In this document: positions 1-9,686 of the stretch, piece by piece
Numbering within the stretch: the first letter of the stretch is position 1
Layout: each line of letters opens with the position of its first letter
Assembly (NCBI RefSeq): GCF_001717465.1
Contig: NZ_CP017074.1
Location: 1,392,873-1,456,872, forward strand
DNA: 64,000 nt
Origin: Luteimonas sp. JM171
GTDB taxonomy: Bacteria > Pseudomonadota > Gammaproteobacteria > Xanthomonadales > Xanthomonadaceae
Direction of reading: 5' to 3'
Made by a program: the position numbers and the translations under genes
The notes under the pieces: model-generated
Database searches by the model: none
What the model was told of the DNA's origin: nothing
The model's input: only the letters and a program-made list of their open reading frames with translations

Positions 1-1645
1 CCAGCTCGTCCTCCAGCCTGGCGGTGAAGTCGTAATCCACGTAGCGGGTGAAGTGGCTGGACAGGAACTTGGACACCGCCCGCCCGACGTCCGTGGGGCG
101 GAAGCGGCGGCTCTCCAGCTCCACGTACTTGCGGTACTGCAGGGTCTGGATGATCGAGGCGTAGGTGGAAGGGCGGCCGATGCCGTATTCCTCCAGCGCC
201 TTCACCAGCGAGGCCTCCGAATAGCGCGGGGGCGGCTCGGTGAAGTGCTGGTTGGCGTCCACGCGCTCCAGAGGCACCTTGTCGCCGGGCTTCATCACCG
301 GCAGCTTGCGGCCTTCGTCGTCGTCATCGGCGCCCTTGGTGTCCTTGCCCTCCTCGTACACCGCCAGGAAGCCCGGGAAGACCACCGTGGTGCCGCTGGC
401 GCGGAATCCGTGGTCGCTGCCGGCGGCCAGGTCCACCGAGACCGTGTTGAGGGTGGCCGGCACCATCTGGCAGGCCACGGTGCGCTTCCAGATCAGCTCG
501 TACAGGCGGCGGCCGTCGTCATCCAGGTAGCGCGCCACCTGGGCCGGGGTGCGCAGGGCGGAACTGGGCCGGATCGCCTCGTGGGCTTCCTGGGCGTTCT
601 TGGACTTGGTCTTGTAGAAGTTCGGCTTGTCGGGCACCGAAGCGGTGCCGAAGTCGCGCGCGATCACGTCGCGGATCTCGCTGAGCGCATCGGCCGACAG
701 GCTCACCGAGTCGGTACGCATGTAGGTGATCAGGCCCACCGTGCCCTCCTCGCCCAGCGACACGCCCTCGTAGAGCTTCTGCGCCACCCGCATGGTGCGG
801 CTGGTGGTGAAGCCGAGCTTGCGCGAGGCCTCCTGCTGCAGGGTCGAGGTGGTGAAGGGCGGCGCCGGGCGGCGCTTGCGCTCCTTGCTGGTGACGTCGG
901 TGACGTGGAGCGCGCCGCCGGCGGCCGACGTGATGCGCTGGCGGGCGGCCTCGGCGGTTTCGCCATCGGTGATGGTGAACTGCTCGAACTTCTCCCCGTC
1001 CAGGCGCACCAGCTTGGCGGCGAACGGCTGCGCGGGATGGGCGAGCTGGGCGGCGATCGACCAGTACTCGCGGCTCTTGAAGGCCTCGATCTCCTCTTCG
1101 CGCTCGACGATCATGCGCAGCGCCGGCGACTGCACGCGCCCGGCCGAAAGCCCGCGCTGGACCTTGCGCCACAGCACCGGCGATAGGTTGAAGCCCACCA
1201 GGTAGTCCAGCGCCCGGCGCGCCTGCTGGGCATCGACCAGCGGGCCGGCGATCTGGCGCGGGTTGGCCATCGCCTCCTTGATGGCACGCGGGGTGATCTC
1301 GGTGAACACCACCCGGTGCAGGTCCTTGTCCTCGAGCAGGCCGCGCTCGCGCAGGATCTCCACGATGTGCCAGCTGATCGCCTCGCCCTCGCGGTCCGGG
1401 TCGGTGGCCAGGTAGATGCCGTCGGCCTTGGCGGCGGCCTTGGCGATCGCCTCCACGTGCTTCTCGTTCTTGTCGATCAGGTCGTAGCGCATCCGGAAGC
1501 CGTGCTCCGGATCCACCGCGCCCTCCTTGGGCACCAGGTCGCGCACATGGCCGTAGGAGGCCAGGACCTGGAAGTCCTTGCCGAGGTACTTGTTGATCGT
1601 CTTGGCCTTGGCGGGCGACTCGACGATGAGGAGGTTCTTGGCCAT
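1..1645 (-). CDS. topA: DNA topoisomerase I (N-terminal 548 residues; runs off the window)
   Basis: Type IA topoisomerase that relaxes negatively supercoiled DNA through a transient 5'-phosphotyrosine bond. The start is the ATG at 1645, giving MAKNLLIVESPAKAKTI, the standard Toprim opening. The Toprim acidic motif DPDREGEA lies near residue 110. The active-site tyrosine is Tyr308 in the motif ITYMRTDS; I checked that it is in frame with the start. The motif ARRALDYLVGF and the tail ending in FTARLEDEL are also typical. The reading frame is open to the window edge. The missing C-terminal part would hold the zinc-ribbon DNA-binding repeats. The many plus-strand ORFs over this gene are shadows. 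Identity is certain; only the 3' end is unseen. Confidence 0.97.
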   Translation of the reverse strand, partial: MAKNLLIVESPAKAKTINKYLGKDFQVLASYGHVRDLVPKEGAVDPEHGFRMRYDLIDKNEKHVEAIAKAAAKADGIYLATDPDREGEAISWHIVEILRERGLLEDKDLHRVVFTEITPRAIKEAMANPRQIAGPLVDAQQARRALDYLVGFNLSPVLWRKVQRGLSAGRVQSPALRMIVEREEEIEAFKSREYWSIAAQLAHPAQPFAAKLVRLDGEKFEQFTITDGETAEAARQRITSAAGGALHVTDVTSKERKRRPAPPFTTSTLQQEASRKLGFTTSRTMRVAQKLYEGVSLGEEGTVGLITYMRTDSVSLSADALSEIRDVIARDFGTASVPDKPNFYKTKSKNAQEAHEAIRPSSALRTPAQVARYLDDDGRRLYELIWKRTVACQMVPATLNTVSVDLAAGSDHGFRASGTTVVFPGFLAVYEEGKDTKGADDDDEGRKLPVMKPGDKVPLERVDANQHFTEPPPRYSEASLVKALEEYGIGRPSTYASIIQTLQYRKYVELESRRFRPTDVGRAVSKFLSSHFTRYVDYDFTARLEDEL

Positions 1646-1870
1646 TGGTATCCGCTGTGACACCCGCTCCGGCCGTCGGACGCGGGCAGTGTGGACGGAA
1701 CGCCCGGGGCGGGCCCCGGGCGGTCAGTCAGGTCTTTTAACAGGAATCACGCCCGCTCGCAGGCTGTCAAGCCGGCTGCCCATGCCGCGGGCCCGGGAAC
1801 GCGGTGCGCATTATGTGCCAAGCGCGCCGCCAATGCCCGCCGCCGGGCGGGGCGCCGGGCCGCGCGGGCC

Positions 1871-2542
1871 TCAGGAACGGCAGTCTGCGGGCAGATAGTC
1901 GTTGGGAAGATCCGAATAGCAGCGCCAGGTCCCGTTGGCGACCGCGTATTCCAGCCAGACCTTGGCGCCGTCGGGCAGGTCGCCGGCTTCATCGCGCAGC
2001 GTGATCTCGATCCCGCAGTCGCCATCGGCGGTGCGGCCGACGAACATGGAGCGGTGGGTCACCCCGTTGTAATCGTTGGCGCCGCGGATTTCGCCCACCC
2101 CGTTGACCGGGCAGACGCCACGGTCGCGGTGGTGCCACTGGATCTCCAGTTTCAGCTGCGAGGCGGCGATGAGCGCCGAATTGACCTTGCTCTGGCGGAT
2201 ATACGCATCGGCATCGGCGATGCCGGGCGCCGCCATCCCGCCATCCGGGCCTGCGCCGGGCGCAGGCGCCGCCGGGCCGGCCTGGAACGGGCCGGAACCC
2301 GCGGGCTGCGGGCTTTCCCCGGGCAGCTGCGCGAAAGCCGGCTGTTGCTGCTGGGGTTGCTGGGGCTGCTGCTGTTGCTGCTGTTGCTGCGCCTGACGTT
2401 CCTGGTAGGCGCGATAGGCGGGGATGCCTACCAGCAGGCTCACCAGGATCCACAGGGCGACAAACACCCCCAGGATGACCAGGACGATGACGAGGACTTT
2501 CGAGCGACGCTTGGGGGTGGCCCCATCCTGGGACTGTTGCAT
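1871..2542 (-). CDS. Pilin-like membrane-anchored protein with a glutamine/proline-rich insert
   Basis: This 223-residue protein has a charged cytoplasmic start (residues 1-14), one strong membrane segment (about 15-40) that ends GIPAYRAYQERQ, a Gln/Pro-rich stretch (50-68), a Pro/Gly-rich linker to about 110, and a C-terminal domain. The segment around the membrane exit resembles the end of a type IV pilin helix (AIPAYQDY). The C-terminal domain opens YIRQSKVNSALIAASQLK, like the start of a pilin head (ARSQVSEALSLASGLK), and has cysteines near residues 147, 169 and 212 plus one close to the end. A prepilin peptidase site (Gly followed by Phe and Glu at +5) is absent, so this is unlikely to be a processed pilin. 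It looks like a pilin fold split by a low-complexity insert. Function unknown. The gene lies between topA and smg, with 37 nt before smg. Confidence 0.75.
   Translation of the reverse strand: MQQSQDGATPKRRSKVLVIVLVILGVFVALWILVSLLVGIPAYRAYQERQAQQQQQQQQPQQPQQQQPAFAQLPGESPQPAGSGPFQAGPAAPAPGAGPDGGMAAPGIADADAYIRQSKVNSALIAASQLKLEIQWHHRDRGVCPVNGVGEIRGANDYNGVTHRSMFVGRTADGDCGIEITLRDEAGDLPDGAKVWLEYAVANGTWRCYSDLPNDYLPADCRS
2339..2395 (-). repeat. Trinucleotide (CAG/CAA) tract encoding polyglutamine
   Basis: Nineteen codons of the pilin-like gene encode a Gln-rich run (residues 50-68) interrupted by single prolines. On the plus strand it reads as runs of ctg/ttg. Because the unit is three bases, length changes by slippage would alter the tract without breaking the frame. 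Confidence 0.85.
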
Positions 2543-2579
2543 GGGAATCCTTGTGGGAAGTTGGAGGGAACGGGCGCCT

Positions 2580-3053
2580 TCAGTGCACCGGCTCGGGCTC
2601 GTCGATGAACATCTGGGTTTCCATCCACGCGTAGGCGGCCTCGCTGCCGGGCTGGTTGAACAGCACCATCAGCACCACCCACTTCAGGTCGTCCAGGTCG
2701 ATGTCGTCCTGGTCCAGCGCCATCGCCCGGTCCACCACCAGCTCGCGCTGGCTGGCATCGAGCACGCCGTGCTGTTCGAGGAACATCAGGAAGCCGCGGC
2801 CCTCGTTGTCCAGCCTGTCCAGTTCCGGGCCGGCATACACGCGCACCGGGCCGCCGGCCCGCGGCGCCGGGGAACCGGGCCGTTGCTGGGCCAGGGCGTC
2901 GAGCCATTCGAACGCCTTGTTGATCTCGGTGGGGCTGAAACCGGCCTGGAGCAGGCCGGCCTGGAGGGAATCTCGGTCGCGGAGCAGGTCCGCCTCGTCG
3001 CTGAAGTAGTGCTCAAACAGGAAGAGCAGGACATCCAGGATGCTTTCTTTCAT
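2580..3053 (-). CDS. smg: Smg / DUF494 family protein
   Basis: A 157-residue cytosolic protein opening [17 protein letters not shown], the characteristic start of the Smg (DUF494) family. It continues with the conserved pattern of a hydrophobic helix, then [18 protein letters not shown], and a C-terminal segment ([15 protein letters not shown]) shared across the family. It has no signal peptide or membrane segment. The biochemical role of the family is not established. In many gamma- and betaproteobacteria it lies next to dprA, as here (30 nt upstream of the dprA stop, same strand), which suggests co-transcription with DNA-uptake genes. The length is normal for the family. Confidence 0.92.
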   Translation of the reverse strand: MKESILDVLLFLFEHYFSDEADLLRDRDSLQAGLLQAGFSPTEINKAFEWLDALAQQRPGSPAPRAGGPVRVYAGPELDRLDNEGRGFLMFLEQHGVLDASQRELVVDRAMALDQDDIDLDDLKWVVLMVLFNQPGSEAAYAWMETQMFIDEPEPVH

Positions 3054-3083
3054 TGCCTCTGCCTGCGTCCGGGGACGCCTGGT

Positions 3084-4235
3084 TCAGGATTTGCGGGAGT
3101 AACGCCCATGTTCGGCCACCACCCGGCCCTCGAGCTCCATGGCCGGGAGCATGGAGGACAGCCGGGCCGCCGTCAATCCGGTCCGTTCAGCCAGCGAATC
3201 CATATCTGTGGGGTCGTGGCCGAGCGCTTCCCACAATTTCTGGTAGTCGGGATCTTCCAGCTGAACGATGCCCGGTGAGGTGCCGGAAGCGGGATGGAGT
3301 GTTTCGATGGGGGCGCCGAGCCTGCTGCGCAAGGCGGTTCCCAGGTGGGCCGCCACGGGCGCCAGCGCATCGATCACTTCGCCGGCCGACTCCACCAGCC
3401 CGGCGCCGCTGCGGATGAGCCGGTGGCAGCCGCGCGCCATCGGATTATGGATGGAGCCGGGCACGGCGAACACATCGCGGCCGGCGTCGGCCGCCAGGCG
3501 GGCGGTGATCAGCGCGCCCGAGCGCGTCGCCGCCTCCACCACCAGGGTTGCCAGCGAGAGTCCGGCGACGATCCGGTTGCGGGCGGGAAACTGCCCGGCG
3601 CGGGCTACGGTACCGGGTGGGTATTCGCTGACCACCGCCCCGGAGCGTGCCACTTCCTGCCACAGGGCCCGGTTGCGGGCCGGATAGGGCCGGTCGATGC
3701 CGCAGCCCAGCACCGCCACCGTGATCCCGCCCGCCTCCAGCGCGGCGCGGTGCGCGGCAGAGTCCACGCCCAGCGCGAGCCCGCTGGTCACGCCCAGCCC
3801 GGACCGCGCGAACGCCCGGGCAAACGCAGCGGTGTTGTCCCGTCCGCCCGCGGTCGGCGAGCGGCTGCCGACCACGGCAACCGCGGGATGCCACAGCAGC
3901 GCCGGGTCCCCGGCCACGAACAGCGCCAGCGGCGGCCGGGGCGCGGTGCGCAGCAGGGCCGGGTAGTCGGGGTCGTTCCAGCCCATCAGGTGGTGGCCGG
4001 GTTGTTCCAGCCACTCCAGGGTGCGGGCGTCCTCGCGGCCGGACTCGAGCGCATGCGCCTGCTCCGGCGCCAGGCCACAGGCGCGCCAGGTGGCGGCGCC
4101 AGCGTCCAGCGCGGTAGCGGCGGAGCCGCAGGCCTCCAGCAGCCGGCGCCGCGGCTCAAGCCGTCCACCGGCGGCGAGCAGCCGCAGCAGCGCGGATCGT
4201 TCGCGGGGATCGTTCGTCGGGCAGGTCCGGGTCAT
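3084..4235 (-). CDS. dprA: DNA processing protein DprA
   Basis: DprA binds incoming single-stranded DNA during natural transformation and loads RecA. The 383-residue product shows the Rossmann-like core with VAVVGSRSPT near residue 140, GLALGVDSAAHRAAL about 35 residues later, and the turn LGCGIDRPYPARN. A C-terminal winged-helix module follows (DMDSLAERTGLTAARLSSM). I set the start at the ATG at 4235 (MTRTCPTNDPRERS). An in-frame upstream ATG at 4331 only adds a low-complexity Arg-rich stretch overlapping a strong hairpin. Transcription runs LysM gene, dprA, smg on the minus strand. The gene looks intact. Confidence 0.95.
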   Translation of the reverse strand: MTRTCPTNDPRERSALLRLLAAGGRLEPRRRLLEACGSAATALDAGAATWRACGLAPEQAHALESGREDARTLEWLEQPGHHLMGWNDPDYPALLRTAPRPPLALFVAGDPALLWHPAVAVVGSRSPTAGGRDNTAAFARAFARSGLGVTSGLALGVDSAAHRAALEAGGITVAVLGCGIDRPYPARNRALWQEVARSGAVVSEYPPGTVARAGQFPARNRIVAGLSLATLVVEAATRSGALITARLAADAGRDVFAVPGSIHNPMARGCHRLIRSGAGLVESAGEVIDALAPVAAHLGTALRSRLGAPIETLHPASGTSPGIVQLEDPDYQKLWEALGHDPTDMDSLAERTGLTAARLSSMLPAMELEGRVVAEHGRYSRKS

Positions 4236-4258
4236 TGCCCAAGCCTGACCCTGAAACG

Positions 4259-4284
4259 GCGACGGCGCCCTCGGGCGCCGTCGC
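4259..4284. terminator. Strong GC hairpin between the LysM gene and dprA
   Basis: A 12-bp perfect inverted repeat, GCGACGGCGCCC with its complement, sits in the 95-nt gap between the LysM gene stop and the dprA start. There is no clear T-run on the minus strand, so it could be an attenuator or RNA-stability hairpin rather than a classical terminator. A second, imperfect GC-rich hairpin follows at about 4302-4330. Confidence 0.4.
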
Positions 4285-4330
4285 GGTCGAACGTAGGAGA
4301 ATGCCGCGCGCCGCCGTCGGCGCGCCGGCA

Positions 4331-5509
4331 TCAGTAGGGTGCGTCCGGGTGCTTGAGGTGATAGCCCACCCGGGTCGGCTTGATGCTGTCCATCACCAGC
4401 GCGTAGGCGACCTTGTCATAGGTGCGGAACACCATGGCGTGGCCGGCGAACTCGTCCGGCAGGCGCACCTTGTTCTCGAAGAACACGGTGTCCGGGTCGC
4501 GATACTCGCCCTTCTCCACCCGGTCCACGGTGTTGGTGCCTTCGCGCCACACCGAGAACACGGTGCCGTTGTCCACGCCCTCGCGCGCGCCCACGGAGAT
4601 GGCGATCACGTCGCGCGGGCCGCCGCTGGTGAGCATGTCCGCCACCGCCAGCACCTTGGCGCGGCCGTAGTCGAACTGCTGCGCAGGCGGGTGCGGGAAG
4701 AACTGCAGGTCGTAGGGCTGGGCGTCGACCGGGATCAGGCGGTCGCCCACGCGCACCTCGTAGCCTTCGTCATCCAGCAGCAGGGTCGAGGCCTGGATGC
4801 CGCCTACCTCGCCGCGGGTCACGGTGCCGGCGCCCACGCGCATCAGCTCGTAGCCGAGCACCTCGGTGCCCTTGTCGGGCGTGACCACGTTGGTCCAGAA
4901 CTGGCGGCTGTCGAGGATCCGGCGGCCGCGGAAGTCCAGGTCGTCGGTGCTGAACAGGTCGCAGCACATGCCGCTGCGCATCAGGTGGTGGTAGCGCACG
5001 GTCGGGCGCACCACGCTGAAGCGGTCGCCGGGCTCGGCCTGCAGGTGGCGCACGTAGGCCACCTGGCCCTCGGCGCCGCGCATGCGGTCGTCTTCCAGCC
5101 CAACCACGTGCGGCAGGTGCTCGAAGCCGTCCACCACGCGCAAGTCCTTCAGGAACGCCTCGATGTCCGACAGCGCGATCGCGTTGATTGGCGCCGCCTC
5201 CTGGCGCGGGCCCGGCTGCACGCGGGCCTCGGCCACGCGGTCCAGGTAGGCCAGGCTGATGACGTCGCCCGGGTAGATCAGGTGCGGGTTCTGGATCTGC
5301 GGATTGGCCTGCCAGATCTCCGGCCACAGCCAAGGCCGCTCCAGGAAGCGGCCCGCGATGTCCCACAGCGTGTCGCCGCGGACCACGACATAGGTATCCG
5401 GATGGTCACCGCGCACCCCCTGCGCGGCAGCGAACGTCGCAACGGTGAGCAACGACACGGCACACGCCGTGCGAAGCCCTCCGGAAAGGCGCTTAAGGAT
5501 GCCTGCCAT
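4331..5509 (-). CDS. Exported LysM-domain protein
   Basis: A 392-residue protein with a signal peptide (hydrophobic stretch [16 protein letters not shown], residues 15-30) and one LysM domain right after it (about residues 40-90), seen as [17 protein letters not shown], then [10 protein letters not shown] and [11 protein letters not shown]. LysM binds N-acetylglucosamine in peptidoglycan, so the protein should be periplasmic and wall-associated. The remaining 300 residues have no motif I recognise. A LysM gene between dprA and the divergent def is a common arrangement in Xanthomonadaceae and other proteobacteria. It is transcribed divergently from def with a 134-nt spacer. Confidence 0.9.
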   Translation of the reverse strand: MAGILKRLSGGLRTACAVSLLTVATFAAAQGVRGDHPDTYVVVRGDTLWDIAGRFLERPWLWPEIWQANPQIQNPHLIYPGDVISLAYLDRVAEARVQPGPRQEAAPINAIALSDIEAFLKDLRVVDGFEHLPHVVGLEDDRMRGAEGQVAYVRHLQAEPGDRFSVVRPTVRYHHLMRSGMCCDLFSTDDLDFRGRRILDSRQFWTNVVTPDKGTEVLGYELMRVGAGTVTRGEVGGIQASTLLLDDEGYEVRVGDRLIPVDAQPYDLQFFPHPPAQQFDYGRAKVLAVADMLTSGGPRDVIAISVGAREGVDNGTVFSVWREGTNTVDRVEKGEYRDPDTVFFENKVRLPDEFAGHAMVFRTYDKVAYALVMDSIKPTRVGYHLKHPDAPY

Positions 5510-5591
5510 CTAGTTGCTCCCCTTGGGTTTTCCCCTTGCAGCGCGGGCACTATGCCCACAAGCCCATGAAGCGCGCAAGTGTGCCGGGCGG

Positions 5592-5597
5592 TACAAT
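5592..5597 (+). promoter_or_regulatory. Putative -10 element of the def-fmt-rsmB operon
   Basis: TACAAT lies 46 nt upstream of the def ATG in the divergent spacer with the LysM gene. No good -35 hexamer is visible. Inferred by eye. Confidence 0.45.
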
Positions 5598-5643
5598 GAC
5601 CGCTGTTGCCCCCGGTTGTGATCCACGCCACCTTTTACGCCCC

Positions 5644-6156
5644 ATGGCCCTGCTTCCCATCATCGAATACCCCAATCCGCACCTGCGCGTGGTCACCTCC
5701 CCGGTGGCGGCGGAGCGGGTGGCCGACCCTGCGTTCCAGAAGCTGCTCGACGACATGCTGCACACCATGTACGAGGCGCCCGGCATCGGTCTGGCAGCGC
5801 CCCAGGTGGACATCATGGACCGGTTCCTGGTGCTGGACGTGAGCGAGGAACGCGACCAGCCGATGGTGATGGTGAACCCGGTGATCCGCGAGCGTTCCGA
5901 TGAGCTGCGCGTGCACCAGGAAGGCTGCCTGTCGATTCCCGGCGTGTTCGCCGACGTCACCCGCGCCGACGGCATCGAGGTGGAGGCCCTGGACCGCGAG
6001 GGCCGCAGCTTCGTGCTGCGGGCCGACGGCCTGCTGGCCACCTGCATCCAGCACGAGATCGACCACCTGGACGGCAAGCTGTTCATCGACTACCTCTCCC
6101 CGCTCAAGCGCTCGATGGCGCTCAAGAAGCTGGAAAAGGCGCGCAGGCGCGCCTGA
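5644..6156 (+). CDS. def: Peptide deformylase
   Basis: A metalloenzyme that removes the N-formyl group from nascent proteins. All three family motifs are present in the 170-residue product: GIGLAAPQ (near residue 46), EGCLS (near 92, metal-binding Cys) and QHEIDHLDG (near 135, two metal-binding His and the catalytic Glu). The start is the ATG at 5644 ([15 protein letters not shown]), matching the usual N-terminus; the longer upstream frame is not supported. It is the first gene of def-fmt-rsmB, which couples formylation and deformylation. The def stop and fmt start are 2 nt apart, consistent with translational coupling. Confidence 0.97.
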   Translation: MALLPIIEYPNPHLRVVTSPVAAERVADPAFQKLLDDMLHTMYEAPGIGLAAPQVDIMDRFLVLDVSEERDQPMVMVNPVIRERSDELRVHQEGCLSIPGVFADVTRADGIEVEALDREGRSFVLRADGLLATCIQHEIDHLDGKLFIDYLSPLKRSMALKKLEKARRRA

Positions 6157-6158
6157 CG

Positions 6159-7079
6159 ATGCGGATCGTCTTCGCCGGCACCCCGGAATTCGCCGTGCCC
6201 TCGCTGCGCGCCGCCGCGTCGCGGGGCGAAGTGGTGGCCGTCTACACCCAGCCCGACCGTCCCGCGGGGCGTGGCCGCCAGCTCGCGTTCTCGCCCGTCA
6301 AGCAGGAGGCGATGGAACGCGGGATCCAGGTGTTCCAGCCGGCCAGCCTGCGGACGGAGGACGCGCAGGAACAGCTGCGCGCGCTGGCGCCCGACCTGCT
6401 GGTGGTGGTGGCCTACGGGCTGATCCTGCCGCGGGCGGTGCTTGAGATCCCGCGCTTTGGCTGCTGGAACGTGCATGCATCGCTGCTGCCGCGCTGGCGC
6501 GGGGCGGCGCCGATCCAGCGGGCGATCGAGGCGGGCGACGCCGAGACCGGCGTGTGCCTGATGTGGATGGCCGAGGGCCTGGACACCGGCCCGGTGCTGC
6601 TCTCGCAGTCCACCCCGATCGGCCCCGAAGAGACCGCCGGAGAGCTGCACGACCGCCTTGCCGAGCTCGGCGCACAGGTGCTTTCCGACGGCCTCGGGCT
6701 GCTGCGCGCCGGCATCCGCCCGCGGCCGCAGCCGCAGCCGGAGGAAGGCGTGACCTACGCCCACAAGCTCGACAAGGCCGAGGCCCGCCAGGACTGGTCG
6801 CAGCCCGCCGCGCAGCTGGCGCGGCGGGTGCGTGCGTTCCACCCGTGGCCGGTGGCCGAAGCGGAACTGGCCGGCGAGCGCATCCGCATCCACGCCGCGA
6901 CCGCGCTCGAGGCCGCGCACGATGCCGCTCCGGGGACGGTCCTGGCGGCCGGCCGGGACGGTATCGACGTTGCCTGCGGCGAAGGGGTGCTGCGCCTGCT
7001 GCGGGTGCAGCGCCCCGGCGGCAAGGCGATTTCCGCCGCCGATTACCTCAACGCCCGCCGCGACCTTCCTGTCGCCTGA
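6159..7079 (+). CDS. fmt: Methionyl-tRNA formyltransferase
   Basis: Formylates Met on the initiator tRNA using 10-formyltetrahydrofolate. The 306-residue product begins [17 protein letters not shown] and carries the folate/catalytic loop [18 protein letters not shown] near residue 105. It has the conserved [17 protein letters not shown] segment and a C-terminal OB-fold domain ending in [11 protein letters not shown]. Length is normal. It directly follows def, and rsmB begins 6 nt after its stop. Confidence 0.97.
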   Translation: MRIVFAGTPEFAVPSLRAAASRGEVVAVYTQPDRPAGRGRQLAFSPVKQEAMERGIQVFQPASLRTEDAQEQLRALAPDLLVVVAYGLILPRAVLEIPRFGCWNVHASLLPRWRGAAPIQRAIEAGDAETGVCLMWMAEGLDTGPVLLSQSTPIGPEETAGELHDRLAELGAQVLSDGLGLLRAGIRPRPQPQPEEGVTYAHKLDKAEARQDWSQPAAQLARRVRAFHPWPVAEAELAGERIRIHAATALEAAHDAAPGTVLAAGRDGIDVACGEGVLRLLRVQRPGGKAISAADYLNARRDLPVA

Positions 7080-7085
7080 AGCCGG

Positions 7086-8384
7086 ATGAAGACGCCGGCC
7101 GGAACCGATACCCGGGTGTCCGCGGCGCGGGTGCTGGATGCGGTCCTGCACCGGGGGCGCTCGCTGCGCATGGAATTGGCTGCTGCGCTGCCGAACATTC
7201 CCGATCCGCGTGACCGCGCCCTGGTCGAGGCGATCTGCTTCGCCGCGCTGCGCAACCGCGCCCGCTACGACGCGGCCCTTGCCGCCTGGATGCCGCGCCC
7301 GCTGCCGGCGCGCGAGCGCGTGCTCAGGGCGTTGCTGCACGCGGGCTTCGCCCAGCTCGATCCGCTGCAACTGCCCGCCCACGCGGCGCTGGCCGCCACG
7401 GTGGAAGCGGCGCGCGCGCTGGGCCGGCCGCGCCAGGCAGGGTTGGTCAATGCCCTGCTGCGCCGGGCCCAGCGCGAAGGCCTGCCGCCCGCCGATCCCG
7501 CGGCGGCGTGGCCGGACTGGCTGCTGTCCCGGCTGCGCGCCGACTGGCCCGCTGACGTGGATGCGGTCGTGGAGGCCAGCGCCACCCCCGCGCCGATGTG
7601 GCTGCGGATGAACCGGCGCCAGGCCAGCCGCGATGCGTACCTGGAACAGCTGCAGGCGGCCGGCATCGAGGCAACCGCGCCCGAGGGCCTGCCGGACGCC
7701 CTGTGCCTTGCGAAGGCGGCGCCGGTGGCCGCGCTGCCCGGGTTCGGCGAGGGAGCGGTGTCGGTGCAGGACGGCTCGGCGCAGCTGGTCGCCGATGCGC
7801 TGGCGCCGGCCGCCGGCGCGCGCGTGCTCGACGCCTGCGCCGCGCCCGGCGGCAAGGCCGCGCACCTGCTTGAGCGCCACCCGGCGCTGCGCCTGCTGGC
7901 GCTGGACGTCGATCCACGGCGCCTGCAGCGCATCGCCCAGACCTTCGAGCGCCTGGGCCTGGCCGGGCAGGCGGCGCTGCAGGCCGCCGATGCCGCCGTT
8001 CCCGGCGACTGGTGGGATGGCGGGCCGTTCGATTCGATCCTGCTCGACGCGCCGTGTTCGGCCACCGGGGTGGTGCGCCGGCAGCCGGATGTGCTGGTGC
8101 ATCGGCGCGAAGGCGATGTCGCCGCGCTGGTGACGCTGCAGGCGAAGCTGCTGGACGCGCTGTGGCCGATGCTCGCCCCGGGCGGGACGCTGGTCTACGC
8201 CACCTGTTCGATCCTGCGCGAGGAGAACGCGCGGCAGGTGGAGGCCTTCCTGGCGCGCACGCCGGATGCCGTGATTGAGCCGCTGGACGCGCGCTTCGGC
8301 CGCGTCGACGGCCCGGGCCGGCAGCGCCTGCCGGGCGAAGAAGGCATGGACGGCTTCTTCGTCGCCCGGATGAGGCGCGGCTGA
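7086..8384 (+). CDS. rsmB: 16S rRNA m5C967 methyltransferase RsmB (Sun)
   Basis: A 432-residue SAM-dependent RNA methyltransferase. The N-terminal third is the NusB-like RNA-binding domain ([18 protein letters not shown] onward). The catalytic domain has the SAM motif [15 protein letters not shown] (near residue 248), the motif [15 protein letters not shown] with one catalytic Cys (near 322), and [10 protein letters not shown] with the second Cys (near 376). The C-terminal [10 protein letters not shown] is typical. It ends the def operon. The next 200 nt mark a drop in GC at the edge of the glycosyltransferase/lectin insert. Confidence 0.96.
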   Translation: MKTPAGTDTRVSAARVLDAVLHRGRSLRMELAAALPNIPDPRDRALVEAICFAALRNRARYDAALAAWMPRPLPARERVLRALLHAGFAQLDPLQLPAHAALAATVEAARALGRPRQAGLVNALLRRAQREGLPPADPAAAWPDWLLSRLRADWPADVDAVVEASATPAPMWLRMNRRQASRDAYLEQLQAAGIEATAPEGLPDALCLAKAAPVAALPGFGEGAVSVQDGSAQLVADALAPAAGARVLDACAAPGGKAAHLLERHPALRLLALDVDPRRLQRIAQTFERLGLAGQAALQAADAAVPGDWWDGGPFDSILLDAPCSATGVVRRQPDVLVHRREGDVAALVTLQAKLLDALWPMLAPGGTLVYATCSILREENARQVEAFLARTPDAVIEPLDARFGRVDGPGRQRLPGEEGMDGFFVARMRRG

Positions 8385-8583
8385 GCAGGGGGTTCGCGTA
8401 CCGGGGCATCCTTGCCGCCCCAAAAAGACTTCACTCGGTACGGTCATGTTGCGATGGGCCCTTCACGCACGAATAAGACCACTGATACAAGAATCCCCGC
8501 CATTTGGTGGCTGCTGGGTGTCCGGAGTCCGGCGGGCCAAATGACTCTGTGGGCTCCTCGTGTTTCATCCTGAGTGAAAAAAT

Positions 8584-9582
8584 ATGACCGTCTCCGCTCC
8601 ATGGCTGAGCATTCTGATTCCGGCACACAATGTGGAGCGGTATCTGGCCGCCTGCCTCGCGTCGATCCATCGGAACCGTGCAAGCGGGGTCGAGGTGGTG
8701 GTTCTCGATGACGCATCCACTGACAACACCAGAGGGTTGGCGTTGCAATGGATGCGCAGTTTCCCCCAGTGCCGCCTGTTGGACGCGCCCCGGAACGTCG
8801 GGGTTGCGGAGGCCCGCAATATCCTCCTCGCGCAGGCCAGGGGCGATTACATCTGGTTCATCGACTCCGACGATGTGCTTTTGCCCGGTTCGCTGCTGCG
8901 GCTCAAGGCGATCGTGGACGCGCGGGTCCCGGATCTGGTCATGTGCGATTTCGTGTCCTTTCGATCGGAAGATGACGGGCCGCGCGGATTCTTACGCGCC
9001 TCCCGGAAACGTACCTTTCGGGGTTCCCGGGGCCCTGGAGCCGGCATGGATCCACTGGTATCGGGACTGTTTGCCAATCGTCAGCTTCATTTGTGGTCGA
9101 AGATTGCCCGGAAAGAAATGTTTGAAAATGCCAGATTTCCTCCAGGGAAGGTCTTTGAAGACAATGCAGTGATTCCAGCCATTCTGGCTGGCGTGGGGTC
9201 TTATTATTATTCTGCGGAAGCGTGGGTCGGGTACAGGCGCAGGCCGGGCAGCATCATGTCGACGATCGGTGGAAAGTCCGTAAAGGACTTCCTCGATTCC
9301 ATTGAAGGCTTGCGGCGCGGGGTTTTCCCCTTGATCCGGTCCCCTGAAGCGCGATTTTCACTGGATTATTTTTGCCTGCGAGGCCTTCAGTGGGCGTTGA
9401 ATCGGATCGAGCGCGGTGATGAGGTTTCGCGGCTCCATTGCGCAAAGGTTTTTCATCGGATGTTCCCGGATGGCTTGGAGAGCGTTTTCCGGGAGTGCGT
9501 CCGCCGGGGTTGGCTCCTTAGAGCCTTTCGCTTGAGAGGGGCGGTGAAAGAAATGCGCTGCTTAGGGAAGTGTCTTGATTAA
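8584..9582 (+). CDS. Family 2 glycosyltransferase (GT-A fold)
   Basis: The 332-residue product opens with the GT2 signature WLSILIPAHNVERYLAACL. It follows with VVVLDDASTDNT and RNVGVAEARNILLAQARG, then the metal-binding motif IDSDD near residue 98. There is no membrane segment, so it is a soluble or peripheral enzyme that transfers a sugar from a nucleotide-sugar donor. The acceptor cannot be read from sequence. Base composition is visibly lower in GC than the neighbours, with many codons ending in A/T. Together with the adjacent lectin gene this suggests horizontal acquisition. The start ATG at 8584 has only weak ribosome-binding sequence. The 8385-8583 upstream spacer holds no gene I can see. 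Confidence 0.88.
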   Translation: MTVSAPWLSILIPAHNVERYLAACLASIHRNRASGVEVVVLDDASTDNTRGLALQWMRSFPQCRLLDAPRNVGVAEARNILLAQARGDYIWFIDSDDVLLPGSLLRLKAIVDARVPDLVMCDFVSFRSEDDGPRGFLRASRKRTFRGSRGPGAGMDPLVSGLFANRQLHLWSKIARKEMFENARFPPGKVFEDNAVIPAILAGVGSYYYSAEAWVGYRRRPGSIMSTIGGKSVKDFLDSIEGLRRGVFPLIRSPEARFSLDYFCLRGLQWALNRIERGDEVSRLHCAKVFHRMFPDGLESVFRECVRRGWLLRAFRLRGAVKEMRCLGKCLD

Positions 9583-9620
9583 CGTTTCTGAGCTTTTGTT
9601 GTTATGATCACTCATAATGA

Positions 9621-9651
9621 CTGCGCCGGGCTGAGGTGCAGCCCGGCGCAG
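9621..9651. terminator. Bidirectional terminator between convergent glycosyltransferase and lectin genes
   Basis: A 13-bp perfect stem (CTGCGCCGGGCTG and complement) with a 5-nt loop lies in the 104-nt gap between two convergent genes. A T-run (9664-9669) lies further downstream on the plus strand. A smaller 6-bp inverted repeat, TTATGA/TCATAA, precedes it at 9602-9617. Confidence 0.7.
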
Positions 9652-9686
9652 AGAGGGTTATGCTTTTTTCGGTTTTGCGTTGCTGG

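Noticed and set aside
53..1186. Plus-strand 377-codon open frame over topA
   Set aside because: It is antisense to a clear topoisomerase I frame, with low-complexity Arg/Gly/Ala/His composition typical of GC-rich shadows.
6090..8447. Minus-strand 785-codon frame across fmt and rsmB
   Set aside because: Antisense to two well-supported enzymes; no motif and no family resemblance.
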